A stretch of 64,000 nucleotides of DNA from Laetiporus sulphureus 93-53 (lineage: Eukaryota; Basidiomycota; Agaricomycetes; Polyporales; Laetiporaceae), in NCBI RefSeq assembly GCF_001632365.1, contig NW_024468524.1, forward strand, positions 552,090 to 616,089, written 5' to 3'. A program made the translations under genes and the position numbers. The notes under the pieces are model-generated. The model searched no databases and was not told where the DNA came from. It was given only the letters and a program-made list of their open reading frames with translations. Numbering within the stretch: the stretch's first letter is position 1; the number at the start of each line of letters is the position of its first letter. Shown piece after piece: positions 31,624-44,328 of the stretch.

Positions 31624-34600
31624 TCATTCGTCTTGGAATCCACCCATAGCACGAACAGCCTCGGCCAAGCGCTTGTACTCTCTCAACAATTCTCCCACTT
31701 CCGAGACCTTGATATCATCCTCGGTGCATGTGAGGAAACGCGAGTTAGGGGGCGATATGCGGATCGCAATCGGCGATGCTGCGCGCGACGATACAGGTGA
31801 GTCATACCGGTACGGTGTGGAGCCTGTTGGAATGAGGAGGGACGATCGCCGTGAGGCTGGCGGAGAACTCAGCTGTGAAGAGTAGTATTGAGCACAGCTG
31901 CCGATGAGATATGATCATCGACGTGCATACCTTGGGCACATCGTGCGGCTGGTTCTGAGACAATCGCGATAAACCTGGCATGTTTGCAAGCCGGTCCGTG
32001 AGGCTCTTGCGGGGGGCAGAGGGTCGTCTCTTGCCCTTCCTCCGCCCAGTGCGGCCGCTCATCATGCTCTCGAAGCTACGGATACTCCTTGTATCATGAC
32101 CGTGCTCTCCCTCATCTTCTTCGTCTCCTTCGTCTTCATCCCCACTGCTCTGTTCATCCGAAGCCGTAAGCTCTTCATCTACATGCATCGATCTGCTTGA
32201 TCCCGGTCTTGAGGGAACCTCCACCATCTGCTGTCCAGACTCTTCATTGTGTGCTGTAGATGCAGATCGCGTGCGGCTGCCTGGTAATGAAGCCGCTAAG
32301 CTTGCGATTGAGAAGCCCGTATCTCGTCTAAGAATACCAAATCCAGGGCGTGACGCTGACTCCTCTGTGCTCTCGGTATTCCCACCAGTAGAGGATCCTT
32401 GTCCTTGATTCTGTCCCGGCAGAAGGGAACGCAGCACCCCAAACGAGGTGTCCACAACTCCAGATATGACCTTGTTGGCAGAACCTGCAATGGCATCCAC
32501 CTGCTGCTCCACTCTGCCACGCAAGCTTGCCTGTGCGACTTGAGTTGTCACCGATTCAGCGCCTGGAACGCGAACAGAACGGGCGAGGGGGATTGGACTA
32601 AGTTGGGATGGACTGCGGACAGACGCATACATAATGAATTAGTATCACCGTCCTGCCACGCGGGATGAAAGAAAAGTAGCGTATTATGAAGTAACTTCGG
32701 AATCACGGTGCTGATCGAAAGAACGAAACCTGTGCATCATCGTGAAGCTGAAACGACGAACCTGAGAACGGTCTTCCCACTTTCCCCTAGACCCAACGCC
32801 GCCAAATCAACATTCTCCAGGAACTCAGCAACTGCCATCAGGTTGATCAGACAGTAACCCTCTTCACCTCCACCGGCGCTTTCACGGCGGAAACGTTGTA
32901 TGTACAGCAAATTTGAAACAAGCCGCGGCGGATTGGCCTTGACGACAGCGAAGATCATCAATGGGAGGATGACATCACCGGAGACCTGTGTAGGGGTGGC
33001 AGTCCGCGATGTAGCCGTGAGGAGAGGCGAGCTACTACGGACTGGGGAAAACACGCGTTGGGAGGAGGTCTCTGTAGGAGAATGTAGCGTGCGATCACCG
33101 TCGGCTGAAACTGTTTGCTCGTGCGAAGACGAGACGACGATCTGCTTATTTGAGCCGTTGGCATCCTCGGGTGACAGGACTATTGCCGGTGAAAGCAATG
33201 ATGGCTCCGGCTTTCCAAGATTGTCAGTATCGTCGCGGGCTCTTTCCTTGAGGGTGGTGTCGTTCCCGTCGTCGTCGTCATCAGCATGGTCATCATCTGG
33301 GTTCTTGCGCCCAAAAGATCCCGCTCGCGGAGTCTTATCGTCCAGCAGCTCCTCTTCCGACTTCAGCTCGATAGGAGGCAACCTTGACAGTCCGTCTACA
33401 ATTTTAGGTCAGTCGCAGACCTCAAGGACGCGCTAACGCTCTTACCAACAATGACCTTATGTATCGAAACAAGGACGGCAGCTTTCTCAGCCGGCGAACG
33501 ACGTGCCGTGTCAAGCTGCATAAGCGCTGCGAAAATCCGTCAATTATTATCATTAAGCCAGTCGTTCGAGCCAAAAGTTCCGCCAATGGTATGAAAAAAG
33601 GTGGAATGGAATCACAACCGGACTTACTTCGTCCACAGTCACCTATCACTGCCTCCACTTGCTTTCCTGAGTCACCAACATCTACACCAAGATGGGCAAG
33701 GCCGAGATCGAGAACATTGACTGCTGCGATCCGGCTGGAGAGAGTTTCGTCGTGAGATGCGTCATCCGTGCTGGCTGGACAGAACAACCTATCACACAAT
33801 GCGGTCAGTATCTGCGAAGTGGCGCTCGGGCATAAACAGTTTCACGCCCATTCCTTCCTAAACGCACCTATCATAAAATAGCGAGCAGAGGACACGCTCC
33901 ACAGCATTCATGATTCGTTGTATCTCCGCCTGTGTCCCCGATTCATGATCCTCTTCGGTCTCTCCTGCCGCCTTCTCATGCATGCTTTCTTCAACGTCAC
34001 TACCACCTTCACTTGTACTCGTAGTCATGCTCTCATTCCCGCTTCCCTTCTTTTCGTTCAGCTGGGTGTTCCTTCCATTTCCTTTCAGATGCTTCCGGCT
34101 GGTCTTTGGCAGGCGCTCCCAGAGCATGTCTTCCAGCTCCGCATAGAAGCCCTGGAACTTGTCAGCCAATTCGTCAGCGCGTTCTTGAGATACGCCGCTG
34201 GCTATGCTCCACTCTGCATCTGAATCTGCCTTGCTTTTGATTCGCGAGGAGACTGTCCGTCCAGCAGTGGTTGTATCTATAACACCAGGTACCTTACGCC
34301 CGTTTGCTTCCTTAACAGCACCCGAAGCCCCGACACTGGACATTGGGAAGAGCGGCTGCGAGAATCGCTCCACACGCTCTACAGCCCATGGTGGGACGTG
34401 CGCATCCCAGAGTGCAGCGCGCATTTCACCTGTAATCGCATCCGTTAATGCCCGACCGAGCGACGCGCGGTCAATGGTCTTCGAGATCGCATATGCCGTG
34501 ACTTCGACTGAGTGTTCTGACGCTGCTCCCCGATCTCCTCCTGGAGAAGCGGTCGATCCTGCCTGCGACAGAGATGACGTGCTGGGGCCCGATCCGGTGG

Positions 34601-35736
34601 AGCTAGGTGTGGAGATAGACGAAGCCATTGCTGTCTCCGGATGCAGTAAGATAGGTGTGGTGGATGGACTTGCAGAGGGAGCGGCACGTCCAAAAAGGGA
34701 AGCAAAAGGGTTGGACAGACGTGAAGTCGGATTTGGAGGACCGGATGCCGCCCGGGTTCCCGGACGAGGGGGCAAAGGCGGTTTAGGCACCGAGGGACGA
34801 GGAGGAAGGGGCAGAGAGGCGACATGAGAGGAATTGGTAAAGGAAGGATACCGTGGTAGGGCCGATGGTATGGATGACACAGAGGAGGAAGGCGAGGGAG
34901 GTGCCGGTGACGAGGGCTGTACTAGAGGGTTTGGAAGAGGAGGCAGTAGCGCAAACGTGGACGACCGCTTGGAGGGGGAGAGAAGTGCGAGGAACGACTC
35001 CGATTCCGGGGAGATCGATGAGCGGAACGCCAGGGTATGACTTCAGACATGTCAGTGCATGCAGGGAAGGAAGTGTTAACTCGCTCACTCTGCGAGAGTG
35101 CCACGGATCCCTGAGAGAGTGACGATTGCTGTTCCATTCTTGGAGGAGCTGTCGCACAGTGCTATGTGATCCTTGATAAGTTCCGGAGTGATTGGGTCAC
35201 TTGGTCGGTGCAGCTCTGTGGGTAAGAGCAAGGTCGCCTGGAGAACTGCATCACGGCCAGCACGTCTAAGCAGTCTCATCAGCACACACCTTGCTCACTG
35301 ACAATGCGTTCCAGATATCGTTCCACTCGGGTCCGTGATCTGTCTCCGACCCTAGGCGCTCCAGTATCGCCCATCCTGTGCTGCCTGCATCCAGGCCTAT
35401 GCGTTGGGCCGCAGCCTTGAGATTCATGAGCTGAAGCTTGCTGGTAGCGTCGCCATGATACGCGCTTTGCTGCTGTTGCGGGCTTATGTTTGGATGCATG
35501 GTCGCGCCGGTGGTCGCAGACGTTGGGACAACACGCTGTCGCGGCGTGTACGGGACATATCGTGGAGGGCCCGAGGTGGCTGTTTCAATGAAGGTTGCAG
35601 ATGTGGGTGAGGATGGGGCAGGAGGCGACAGGAGCGGATGAGTGGGTAAGTTCTCGTGGGACGCTACACGCGGCACTGGTGAGCTAGTGCGTCCGATAGA
35701 TGCTGGGGGAAACAAAGTATCTCGAGTAGAGGACAT
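31624..35736 (-). CDS. VPS9-domain protein, probable Rab5-type GEF
   Basis: VPS9 domains activate Rab5-family GTPases on endosomes. The protein starts MSSTRDTLFPPASIGRTSSP at 35736 with a long Ser/Pro-rich, probably disordered head. Exons then give LQLMNLKAAAQRIGLDAGSTGWAILERLGSE, a proline-rich stretch (LPLPPRPSVPKPPLPPRPG, a possible SH3 ligand), and the helical bundle segment AISKTIDRASLGRALTDAITGEMRAALWDAHVPPWAVERV. The VPS9 core follows: TARRSPAEKAAVLVSIHKVIVDGL and, after an acidic Asp-rich insertion, GDVILPLMIFAVVKANPPRLVSNLLYIQRFR with EGYCLINLMAVAEFLENVDL. The VPS9 domain is thus interrupted by an insertion of more than 100 residues. The tail is acidic/Ser-rich and ends EYKRLAEAVRAMGGFQDE. 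It is divergent from the coiled-coil gene at 36353. Confidence 0.85.
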
Positions 35737-36352
35737 CTATAGGTATCTTTTTTCGAGCATGAGAACAGCGTGGAATCCCAATGAGTGAAGCAATACCTTG
35801 TCAGGTACAGTCAAAGCAATCGCTGGTCCGATCCAAAGTCCAAGTACAACCGCGCGAGATATAGATGTCTGTTTCAGCCGCGAATCAAGCCTCCTTCGGT
35901 TAGGTCTGAGTTACAGTTGTCATGCACAGTCGAATTATAGCAACGCGAGAGAATCCGCCGGCCAATTCACGAGAACGGACTAGTGATCGCGGCGGCGCGG
36001 TAGCTATGCTAAGACCTGCAGAACTTGAGGAAAGTCTGCATTGATATTGATTCCCCAACGTCATAAGTTTCAACACTTACGAGTCCAAGAGTAGGTTGAT
36101 ATGCGTTATTGAATAAGGTGACTAACTTGCTACGCAACGAGCATTGATGGAGTACTCACATCCACGACGCCGACGACCGTCTAGCTGAAATCCGGAGAAG
36201 CGTGTAAGCGCCCACGCCCCGCCGAGTTGTCGTTCACGTGACCATGTTCCACGCGCACATGAAGGTCGTTCCAAGGTCGTCTCAAGCGCGCACCAACTTG
36301 AACTTGCGGCTTGGAGCTTTGAAGGAATTGTCTCTCGCTTTGTCAGATCAGA
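35737..36352. promoter_or_regulatory. Divergent promoter region between the VPS9 gene and the coiled-coil gene
   Basis: 616 bases between divergent start codons. No factor site is recognised with confidence. No gene is seen. Confidence 0.45.
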
Positions 36353-37499
36353 ATGTCCGAATCTAGCCAACGATATGCAAAAGCGCAATACAGAGGTACA
36401 AACGGCTTTCAGGATCCAGCCCGTCGCCGCGTGCAAGGCCAGGTACAGGTTCCTGAACTACACAAGAAACCTCAAGATGAGGACGAGGCAGCAGTCTACA
36501 CATACGAACGAGAGTTATATGATGCGGTGGAAAGACGTCGCCTTGCTGAAGCTGTCCTGGAGATCAAAGGCTCCTACTTCCCCGAGTGCGTATTTTGACG
36601 ACATCACTGCCACCAGTGATCCCTGAATGTGAAGTCATCATTAGCCTAGAGGTACTCGAAGAAATGAATGAACGGCCAGAGACTGCAGCAGGAGTGACAG
36701 AACGTATAGAGGAGCTGCAAAAGCGGCATGAAGAGGATATGCAGACGTTGCTTGAGCGGCAAGCGGATGACTATCTGATGGATGCTGAAGATCGTTATCA
36801 TTCCTCCGACGACACCATGCACGACTCAAATATTGATGTCAGCTGGTAATTTTTTCTATCCCCCTTCAGTCATACTGATTAGTATGCCATGCCACAGTCA
36901 TTTTACCGAACAGCACGCGGGCAGAACACACCTATGTTCAATGCATTCGATGACGCTGCCTCCTCATTCGAGTATGCACATCTCAGAACATTGGGGGCAC
37001 TCTGCCGAGAGCGTGACGCCCTTGCTGCCAAAGAGGATGACGCGCGCCGTCAGAGGGACTCAAAATTCCCGGCAAACATTATGGAATACCGCTCCATCAC
37101 GAACAAGAGTATACAGGCGAGCATTTGTGCTATTCAGAGTCTGAATAGTCATGCGGCTAACGATTGCCATTCAATTGTCTTCTATTCACCGCAGCTGCGA
37201 ATCGCGCGATTTCTAATGGCAGATAGCGCCAGAAAGGAGCGGATGCAAACTGATTTCAACTGGGTGTGGCGACAGGTAATGAATCTCGTCGGCGAGTATG
37301 AGAAAAATGTGAGTGTGATGGCTTCAACGTGTGCAGCATGCAGCGTTGCCAGGCGGCGGCATGTCCGCAATCCCAGCGTCCTTCAATTAGCTGACGCGTT
37401 TGACAGAAAGACTTCCAAGCCGAGATACAGGAGCTGGCGCGCGACGCCGAAGCTCGCGACCCACGGAGGAAGCCTTCGAATGTGGGCGTTTCATTCTGA
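36353..37499 (+). CDS. Coiled-coil protein of unknown function
   Basis: Exon 1 encodes MSESSQRYAKAQYRGTNG and a charged helical segment (YTYERELYDAVERRRLAEAVLEIKG). Exon 2 continues with EVLEEMNERPETAAGVTERIEELQKRHEEDMQTLLERQADDYLMDAE, clearly coiled coil. A third exon gives ARGQNTPMFNAFDDAASSFEYAHLRTLGALCRERDAL and DSARKERMQTDFNWVWRQVMNLVGEYEK. The last gives KDFQAEIQELARDAEARDPRRKP, ending VGVSF. No membrane segment or known domain is seen. The heptad-rich charged helices suggest a structural or scaffold protein, possibly of the cytoskeleton or kinetochore, but that is a guess. The junction around 37130-37200 is uncertain. Confidence 0.6.
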
Positions 37500-40161
37500 A
37501 CCCTGTTATAGCTCCACTCAGCGAAGGTTCAATGGCCTGCGGTATGAGCATCGCCCTTGCTTTGTTGGGCGTTGCTGTCGCTCGCATACCCACGCCGGAG
37601 TTGAGCTGGCGCCGTGCGCGGTGCTCAGCAATACTGTATTATTATGCGCGCGGATGCTTCCGTGCTGCCGCATGCGAGATAGGTCACTCGCGTTGAATTG
37701 TAAGATAGGGTTTGAGCCGTCGGTCTCCGCTCCATCAGTTAGGCAGTGTAACGGCTACTCGTGTATTCTTTTATTCAATGGAATCTATCGCCAGGGATAG
37801 GTCGTGAGAGGCTTCAATGCAGTGCGGCGCAGTCTTGCGATGCCAGCCGGATCTTGACACACGGTGTCTCTTACCCTTCAATATTTCAATACCCACCATG
37901 GCCTGGCCCGACATGCCCGTCGCATTCCCGGTTTCGCCACCATGGTCGGATAGATGTTGGAAGGAAAGAGAAGCCTCAGCGGAGTTCATCGCTGGCAGCG
38001 TATTCGGTTGGTTGGCTCATAATTAGCGACCTTGTTGCGTGGCCATGTCCTTCGCATGCAGGACTCCGCCTAGAGGTCAAACCTTGTGTCCCGCAATAGC
38101 TTCGACATCTCCACCAGCGGCGCGCCAAGAATAAGGCCTTGAGCCAGAGCACTGCCATTTCCGATGGCTTTCACACCCGCTGATTGTCCGGTATGAAGAG
38201 CAAGCCTTCACGTCGCAGAGTCCTAGGATCCGGAAATTGGACTGCACAAGAACAATACCGTTTAGACGGGAATGGCCCGGCGTCAACCTTGTATCCTTCG
38301 ACAGAGACAACAGAAGCTTGATTGTTTTCGAACCTCGGCTCAGACGTCGTCGCATTGAGTTCATTATAGCGGTTGATACTGCGCACGACGTACATCATAT
38401 CAAGTTCGTTTCGCACTGCATGCTGGGACTGCGGTAAATGCACATCTCGTAACTGCTCCTGGTGGATATAGTACGCTTATCTGATAACCTAGGTACCGCC
38501 GGCAAGACTGCAGTCGAGGCCGTCGGTGCACATCAAAGCTGTCAAGTGACGCTTTCACCAGCGTTCCGAGTCCGAGATGCTTGATTGAACCTTCTGACCT
38601 GGGAGGGATCAGATCTTCATCGATTCAGCATGTTCACATTGCCTTTTGCTGCTAGCTCCTCGTGTTGGAGAGGTGATCGCCAACTTCCTGCATGGCCAAG
38701 TGGAGGTTAGAAGGGAACCTTGTCCGCGCTATAATTACGTTAACGGCACTGCTTCCTAATCATGATTCACGGCGAAGGCCACAAGCTGACAGCGGGAGCG
38801 TACGAACAACACTGCATCGTCAGATGTGACAACATCCCGGCCTCGTGCTTCCAGCAAAAAATTGCATCAGAAGTAGCGTGGTCGCAGTTCGCGCGGTGAT
38901 CTATTCCGGTGATTCGACGAACCGCGGCCACATGCACCATGCACCCCGGAAGTAGAGTGGATGCATTAACATGGCAATCCGTTGAACAAAGGCGTCGGTT
39001 ATAAAAGGTACTCGTGGTGACCAGTCACGTCGTACTGACTACAATCGCATCACGCAGGCATGCCCATGTGGCTGCCTCTATAGAGTGAGGATGCCACGAC
39101 TGTCAAGCTTGAAGCTCAACTTGACGGATCGAAAGGCCGCACTATTGTGACAGGAACAAGGCAAGGAGGCGTTTGGCAATGTTCGAGCCCAATCGTTGCA
39201 ATGTGAACGACCTATGTGAATGAATGGGCCTGTCGAGAGCTCGACTCTTCTTTCGAAGGAAACGTTGCCTGCAATGGGAGAGCGCAAGCCAAAAGGGCGA
39301 CGCAAAGCGGACCTTACGCTTATGAAAAGCCCCGGACCAACCGATTGAACTTGAATTGACAAGAGTGCCTTCTTGCGCTCACCGCAAGCGAGAACGGTGA
39401 TTTTGCGATAGTATTGGAGAGGAACGCGCGCGTAAGTATTGAATTCGAGTGCTAGATCTCCCAGAAGGCTGGATGCAGCGCACTAGACGCGACTGCTTAT
39501 GTTGCGTGCGAGAATCGTGTGATGAAAAAGGTTGACTTGCTCTCATTGAAAGGAACTTCATGCAAACCCGTGACAAAGCTAGATCATATAGTAGTCATAA
39601 TAATCCTATACAGTCAGTCATGCACATAGGGCTTGCACAGGTCCGAATCAATACAGGGAGGCCCACCTCCTGAGAGCAAGCTGGTCCTATATGGCTAGAG
39701 CCGCTGCACAATACTACAGGCGTGTGTGGACAGACACCACACATCCGATTGAGCGGCGCTCTGCACGGGTGTCGCTAGGCCACGCCGCTGGAGTCGACGC
39801 CCTTCCTCGGCTTTCTCATGTAGCCCAACGCAGCCGGCGAGGATCCTGCAGTTCTAAGAGGGAATGTCAGAGTACGACCGTTCTCACGAAACCACCGTAT
39901 TGCAACCGGCGGTGCCGAATGACGGATTGCACCAAGTTCGTCGCATTGCGAGGCCTATGCAATACTCCGGGGCCGAAGGAGGAAAAATATGGAACCGATG
40001 CCTGCGCACGCAGAAGAGAGCTGCAGAGCTTTGGCGAAGCGTTGAGTAACCGTAACAGTGCAGTTACTAGCTTACGTAATCGAGCATTGCAACCTTGTTT
40101 ACTGGCTGTTGGACGCGTTTCACCATCCTCCGAGGCTCTAAGACAACTGCACTAGATTACG
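37500..40161. other. 2.7-kb region without recognised gene
   Basis: ORFs of 60-150 residues occur on both strands (for example 39691-40155 plus, 38171-38443 minus) with no family resemblance and no convincing splice chains. An ataaaa box at about 39001 stands alone. One ACGCGT lies at 40113-40118, about 45 bases before the MKT1 start codon. Confidence 0.45.
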
Positions 40162-42969
40162 ATGCCTATCAAACACTTTGACGGTGCGAGCATTTGTCAT
40201 AGGTTTGAAATGTCCGAAGAAATAACATAATTCCTCAGGCTATCTCGCTGAGCGAAAGCACCTGCAGACGCACCCATTATCTGTGCTGTCGGACTCGCGT
40301 TTGGGCATAGATGCATCATACTACCTGACTTTGTTGACTGACAACCCACCGTCGCGCGAACCTCTATTGGCGGCCACAGGCGGTCTCCCCCTCGCTCTGA
40401 CGCAGCGTATCGAATCAGACCTTCGCGCGCTCGAAAAACTCCACATCAAGCCCGTATTTGTCTTCCCTGGCCTCCTCCCCAGCCGGCGCTGGAGGCAACA
40501 ACAGCAGCAGCAGCTCGAGCAGAACGAGGCATGCCGTGATCGGGGGAATGCGTGGGCAAAGTATGAGAGTGGCCAGGAGGAGGCCGCCACAAAGCTGTTT
40601 GAGGGCAGGAGTAACCTGTATCAGTGGGATCTGTGGAAGATGGTGCTGAGAATATTCAGACATCGAAATGTGGAATTCATTGTCGCACCGTATGTTGCGT
40701 GGGCACAAGTACGTCTTACCAAGTGACGTGTCCGGCGACTGTGCTGTTGGAAAATGCCCTCTAACGTCTTTTATTCCAGCTGATCTACCTGCAACGGCAT
40801 CAGAAAATGTACATCCATGCTATCTTTGGGCCAACGGACACGCTTCTGTACCCTGGTGTCGACAAGCTCATCACTTCTCTGGATCTCACATCTCCTAATC
40901 CTTACTTCTCGTTCGTATCCAAGCGGAACATCCTCAATGACCTCGGTGTCACGGAAGACCAATTCCTGGACATCGGTATCCTCGTAGGCTTCGACCATTC
41001 CATTCCGTTCCCACCTTCCGTCCACGAGCAAGCATTGAAGGCGACTGTCGACATGGTCAAGTACTACAAGTCAGGCCACGCTGCGGTATCCGCGTTTTCC
41101 GAGTCTGGCCAAGTCAAGGCCCTGCAATATCCAGAGCATTACGCGCGGACGCGCTCTATGATCAAATATTCGCTCATATTGACATCGGAAGGAACCGTAG
41201 TACCGCTGCCGATGGCTATCACTACACCTCCGCCCCATGGCCATCAGAATCACCACCCCCATCACCCGACAGCCGCTGACGTCCCGACGGACCTCCATGA
41301 GATATTCACAAACAGACTACCGGATGAAATCTACTTCTACCTCTCGCGCGGGCTGATGGGCCCGCAGGCGCTGGTCTGGCTCACCTCAGGGCAAGTCACC
41401 GAGAACCCGCCCCTGGATAACGGGGAGACTACCGAATACAGACGATTCGTCAAGGAGGTCGTGACTGAAGGCCAGACGGGTCCGCGTGCGACAGCGCTGG
41501 CCCTCGTATCGAGTGTTGCTCACCAATTCTGGGCGACAAAGAAGGTCTTCGGATACTTCTGGTTTGAACAGGCGGTACCGCAGAAGCCGATAGGGCACAA
41601 TTCCCAGCCAACCACACAGCTCGCTGAGAGGGTTGCGGGTTGGAATGTACCTTATGCTATCGTCGAGGAGGAACTGAGACGACAGAACGTAAGTGACCGT
41701 CTGCATTTGGAATGATTTTCAGGGCTGAGGTGATGCCGGGTTGCGATGCCGCCGGACTTATAGTCGTCAACAATCGATTTTGCACTATGCCTCGGAGCCA
41801 CAGTGTCGGAAAAACTCGCCGCGCGGACAAAAGTTAAGAGCGGTCAGACCTCGGCTCCGCTGGAAAAGAAGGACGAGGTAGTGGCCAATGTCATATGGCG
41901 GTTTTTGGAACTCAGAGGGTGAGGATCTTCATCCGTTGACGAGATCCCCCGCTCTATTCATCGGCACGCTGACGCCATCGCCCTAACCAGCTTTCTGCTC
42001 ACCACCCATACGCACTCGCCCCTGGCTCGCGCTATGTACTCTGCGATACGGCCAGTGCGTGTGAACGACAAATTTCAGGACCCTCTCTATCTGTTCCTGG
42101 AATTGGTCAGAGCGGGCGTCATGCATGGCCACCTGTGGTCCGGAAGGGCATTCAGCGGAGGGCCTAGCTTCGGTACCGGTGAGGCGTGCTTTCCCACAGA
42201 TCATGATGCTGTCACCATACTGATGAACGCATCGTGAAACTGCACCACCAGACGATGAGAAATCATGCATGCTGTTGGTGATGCGGGTGCTGAGCATCGT
42301 TCCATTAAACTTCAAGGTGCGCGACCTCTCGGCAACTTCCCTGTGTATTACTGACTCTATTGTAACGTGGCTGGATTCCTCGGCCGATGTATCGTGATAA
42401 TCGCGAACAGGCGCAGCCATGGTCCGCGCCCCTGTCACGCGAATTACTCGTGTTCAACTCGTTTGTGCGTTCTCTCACGCGAGCGCTGAGGACGCTTCTG
42501 GAGGTGACTTCATTGAACATGCTGCTGCGCCATGACGCGAAACGAGCGAGGGACGATTATCTGGACATCAACTTATCACTACCATTCCAGTCGGAAGTGA
42601 ACACCGGATTTGGGGTGCTCGCGAAGGTCTACCTAGACGCGCTAACGCACATAAACAACCGTCAGCGGGTGCGAGATCCGAACGCGGAGGGAGTCCGAGA
42701 GGCGAAACAAATGGCGCTCGAAATATGCGAGGAGACGTTCCCAGGGGTGAAGAGCCCGAAGTCAGAGGTGGAACGGGGGTTCCGGTTCTGGGATGTGGTA
42801 CGTCCCCCGCTATGAATCGGGCGTTGACGTCCTCTGACCGTATCTGCCCTCTATCCGAATGCAGGCGCTGACCGCCATGAGGCTGCTGCATTCCGAAAGC
42901 GCTGTGATGCCTGAGCTGATCGACCAGTTTGAAGCGGCCGAGGCGTGGCTAGCGCCAATGAGGCCCTGA
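40162..42969 (+). CDS. MKT1: MKT1-like post-transcriptional regulator with XPG/FEN-like nuclease fold
   Basis: In yeast Mkt1 binds Pbp1 and regulates mRNAs post-transcriptionally; the fold is XPG-nuclease-like but usually inactive. Exon 1 is short (MPIKHFD), then GYLAERKHLQTHPLSVLSDSRLGIDASYYL gives the N-domain start. A run of six Gln (RQQQQQQLEQ) sits within the VFVFPGLLPSRR region. The I-like domain follows: LIYLQRHQKMYIHAIFGPTDTLLYPGVDKLITS, NILNDLGVTEDQFLDIGILVGFDHS. The MKT1-specific part has LPDEIYFYLSRGLMGPQALVWLTSG and GPRATALALVSSVAHQFWATKKVFGYFWFE. The C-terminal domain includes TIDFALCLGA, KFQDPLYLFLELVRAGVMHG and FSGGPSFG. The order and content match MKT1 along the whole length. 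Several exon junctions near 41700-42450 were placed by frame only. Confidence 0.92.
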
Positions 42970-43516
42970 GACTCCCACCGCGAGCGCATCGTGGGAGTGC
43001 AGGTGCAGCGACGAGCGTGTCAGGGCGCCAGTGGCGGTCTTGGTCGGGGGTCAGGCGGTGCCGCAGACGGACATTGGAAATGGTGGAGTGTCTGCGGGAT
43101 GCGGGATGCGTGGGTAGTTGTACTTGCATTCTTGTTTTCTGGCCTGGCAAAGAGACGCTGTTGGCACTGTGGCTGGGAAAAAGCAGGAGGTGAGACGCTT
43201 GCCCGCTTGGGGCGGAACTAAGGCGAAACACGTGAAGACGGGCGGACGCGCAAATGACAGAGCCGAGCGAGCGGCCGGAAAAGGACAAATCTGAGATGGA
43301 TATGATCTTGATTTCGGGTCGTAAGAGACTTTTCCGAAGAATAAAATAATGCGGATCGGACGGTGGCGAGCTTCTGGGCGACTGCCTTTTTTGGCACACC
43401 TGCTCCTGAGAGATTCTCTCAGCCTTCTCCCCTGTCGAGAACATTAAAGATGCTCCTCTCCGGCCCAGCGTCTCCAGCCACTCCCGCCCTCCCTCAGCCC
43501 TCTTCCGCTCGCCACC
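42970..43516. other. Intergenic region upstream of the zinc-finger gene
   Basis: 547 bases between the MKT1 stop and the next start codon. The long minus-strand ORF here (42851-43561) overlaps both flanking genes and looks like a shadow. No other feature is recognised. Confidence 0.5.
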
Positions 43517-44328
43517 ATGTTCCAGCACGACGCTGAGCCCTTTGCTGTCGCCCCTCACCATGATCCCATGTACATGCCATCCAAGGCGACCCTTGCTGGC
43601 CCTCTCTACCTCCAGCAGTGCTCCCTCGAAATCATCCAGCTCGTCGAGGTCCCTGCACCGCCACGCATCCGACCCTCGTCCTCCTTCATGGGCAGCTCCT
43701 TTGCATCCTCATCCTACTCGTCGTCCATGGAGGAGTCTGAGGACGAGTCCGAATGCTCGTCATACTGCTCCTCCGATCCAGAAGAGGAAGAGGCCGCACG
43801 CACATCGGCACCCGACGACACGTACAAAACGCGTCTGCATCGCGTCCTCGTCTGGCGCGAAAAGCTCGCGCACGCCATGGGTGTGCCCGCAATCAGTACG
43901 TTCTCTCCTTNNNNNNNNNNNNNNNNNNNNNNNNNNNNNNNNNNNNNNNNNNNNNNNNNNNNNNNNNNNNNNNNNNNNNNNNNNNNNNNNNNNNNNNNNN
44001 NNNNNNNNNNCACTGCCGCTTAAGCGCAAGTCCGACGACGCGGAGGACGAATCATACGATGACGATATGGTGCGTAAAATTCCGGAAAATATCTACACCA
44101 GCCCCGCCGTTCTCACCTTACATTCTGCAGGTGTCTCATTCGTCGAAACGGTCGCGTTCGAGCTCTTATCGATCATCAGCGCCGCGGCCCCCAAGTTCGC
44201 TGAGCGCACACTCGTGTCCAGCCTGTGATGCGTCTTTCTCCACGCGGCAGGGCCTGCGCCAGCACGCGCAGAGCCCATCATCTAACGACGCGTGTCGGAC
44301 AGCCGTGGAATACGAATGCGAAGCATGA
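43517..44328 (+). CDS. Putative zinc-finger protein, interrupted by an assembly gap
   Basis: Starts MFQHDAEPFAVAPHHDPMY and continues with ATLAGPLYLQQCSLEIIQLVEVP, then a Ser/Glu/Asp-rich stretch and TYKTRLHRVLVWREKLAHAMGVP. The N run (43911-44010) removes part of the gene, including the start of an intron near 43897. After the gap, LPLKRKSDDAEDESYDDDM (nuclear-localisation-like KRKS) joins through a 70-nt intron to SSKRSRSSSY, then SCPACDASFSTRQGLRQHAQS, and ends YECEA. CPxC...H...(H or C) resembles one C2H2/C2HC finger (CPACDASFSTRQGLRQHA). A nuclear regulatory role is inferred. Size and exon number cannot be fixed because of the gap. Confidence 0.6.
43911..44010. other. Assembly gap (100 N)
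   Basis: Exactly 100 unresolved bases, a conventional gap filler, so the true missing length is unknown. It falls inside the zinc-finger gene. Confidence 0.99.

Noticed and set aside
39691..40155. 154-residue plus-strand ORF just before MKT1
   Set aside because: It ends 7 bases before the MKT1 start codon, in promoter and leader sequence, and shows Arg/Ser-rich random composition.
43542..44228. 228-residue plus-strand ORF overlapping the zinc-finger gene
   Set aside because: It runs through the N gap in another frame and its Pro/Arg/His-rich text is typical of a frame-shifted shadow.
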